This document shows positions 62,800-63,816 of a DNA stretch of 63,816 bases, one piece after another (within the stretch, counting starts at the first letter, position 1; each line of letters starts with the position of its first letter). The notes under the pieces are model-generated. The model saw only the letters and a program-made list of their open reading frames with translations, was not told the origin of the DNA and did no database searches. The translations under genes were made by a program, and so were the position numbers. This stretch comes from Nephromyces sp. MM_2019. Its lineage: Eukaryota; Apicomplexa; Aconoidasida; Nephromycida. The DNA lies in the NCBI GenBank assembly GCA_015657535.1, contig JADHZB010000854.1, forward strand, positions 1,608 to 65,423. Direction: 5' to 3'.

Positions 62800-63816
62800 T
62801 CTAGCAATAAGCATGTGTGTTTATATGTATGTGTGTGTATTTTTAAATATTAAACTTGTTGTGTGATGTGTGTGTAAGTTTAGATGTAAAATCTATCATG
62901 TAGTGTGTATCTGTGTTTGCTTATTATTTTGCTTGGGTACTAAATTTGTAACCTATTGTGTGTGTGTGTGTATAATATAGGTTTGGATAGTGCCTTAGTA
63001 TGTGTGTGTATGGATTTGGAGTATATATTTGATGATATATGTGGATATCTGTGTAGATGAAATCTTAACTGATGTGTGTGTATATCTGTGTATATATTGA
63101 TAATTTATAGTAAGTATGTTAAGTGATGTGTGTGTGTGTGATTAGTAATTCAAAGCATAATGAAACATACTTTTTTAACTTAATAGTCTTATTTTTAAAT
63201 TAATTTTTTACACATTTAATCTTATACTGTGTGTGAAATATGTATATAGTGTGATTCATTGTAATTTTATAAAATATTACAAATTTTGTTTACAAATTCA
63301 TAATTATTGTTAGTATTTAGTTTATTGATATGTTAAAAATAAATTTTTTAATAATTTATTTAGTTTGTGTGTATGTGAAATTGTTTGAATTTTATATTAT
63401 ATTTATTAGAAATATATTCGAATAAACATTACTTATTGTGAGTGTAACTTTCCGTTAATGGTGTTAATAAATATGTGTGTATGCATATCAAAATTAAATT
63501 AGATGTGTGTGTATTTAAAAAAGAAAAAAAATTTGATTGATGTTGTGGTTTATACACACACGCATACATAAACAAAGGTATAGGTTTATATATTATCATA
63601 TTTATACACATTCTATTTTTTATAAACACATGATTATTTCAATGTGTAATTGTTGTGTGTGTGTGTGTAGATGTTACACACATATTTTACACATCTTTAA
63701 ATAGCTCTGTGAATTCATCAGCTAATTGATTATGCTTTATAAGCTGTTTTAATTTGTCAGTGTGTGTGCTGATAGAGAGTGAAATATATATAAAATATTA
63801 TATATATATATATATA
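62431..63816. other. TG/TA-rich flank to the window end
   Basis: Upstream of the presequence exon. Contains TG runs, a 45-nt TA/TATG tract at 62761-62805 and a closing TA run at the very end. I see no firm exon; untranslated upstream exons of the last gene could lie here. Confidence 0.5.

Overview
The window looks like nuclear DNA of a small, AT-rich, intron-dense protist, most likely an apicomplexan. Genes are short and tightly packed on both strands. Almost all are split by GT-AG introns of roughly 40-110 nt, and TAA, TAG and TGA all act as stops. The hypoxanthine phosphoribosyltransferase reads closest to Plasmodium/Toxoplasma enzymes, and there is a cathepsin C-type dipeptidyl peptidase and a divergent actin-like protein, both familiar in Apicomplexa. 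I cannot name the genus. No telomeric repeat, rRNA, CRISPR array or transposon was seen. Because introns are pervasive, every multi-exon model here was spliced by eye: exons with recognised motifs are firm, while ends and short linking exons are approximate.

Layout. (1) 1-5.9 kb: a microsatellite-saturated flank (TG/CA/TA) holding the 3' part of an unknown gene (44-1317) and a tiny DUF2462-type nucleolar protein (3966-4795). (2) 5.5-19.2 kb: GPI inositol acyltransferase GWT1/PIG-W (minus), a PITH-domain protein, an actin-like protein, a small secreted Cys-rich protein and three unrecognised proteins. (3) 19.8-25.1 kb: two Ser/Glu/Asn-rich minus-strand models that may be one gene. (4) 25.1-28.3 kb: a gene-free block with one tRNA-Arg(CCG). 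(5) 28.3-36.5 kb: a very large gene with N-terminal leucine-rich repeats and a PH-like C-terminus.

(6) 36.7-56.1 kb: a secreted protein resembling LCIB-type beta-carbonic anhydrases, a multi-pass membrane protein, TRAPPC5, a Qa-type syntaxin, mitochondrial ATP synthase delta, cathepsin C, HGXPRT, prefoldin subunit 6, an unknown protein and organellar EF-Ts. (7) 57.6-63.8 kb: a second microsatellite-rich flank carrying one long minus-strand gene for a probable mitochondrial membrane protein whose N-terminus is built from a degenerate tandem repeat.

The genes do not form one pathway. They are mostly housekeeping functions: GPI anchoring and vesicle traffic (GWT1, TRAPPC5, syntaxin), mitochondrion (ATP synthase delta, EF-Ts, the last gene), protein folding and proteolysis (prefoldin 6, PITH, cathepsin C) and purine salvage (HGXPRT). 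The most notable points are the sharp microsatellite-flank/plain-core structure, the LCIB-like secreted protein whose expected second metal-site motif is altered, the LRR/PH giant, and the repeat-derived presequence.
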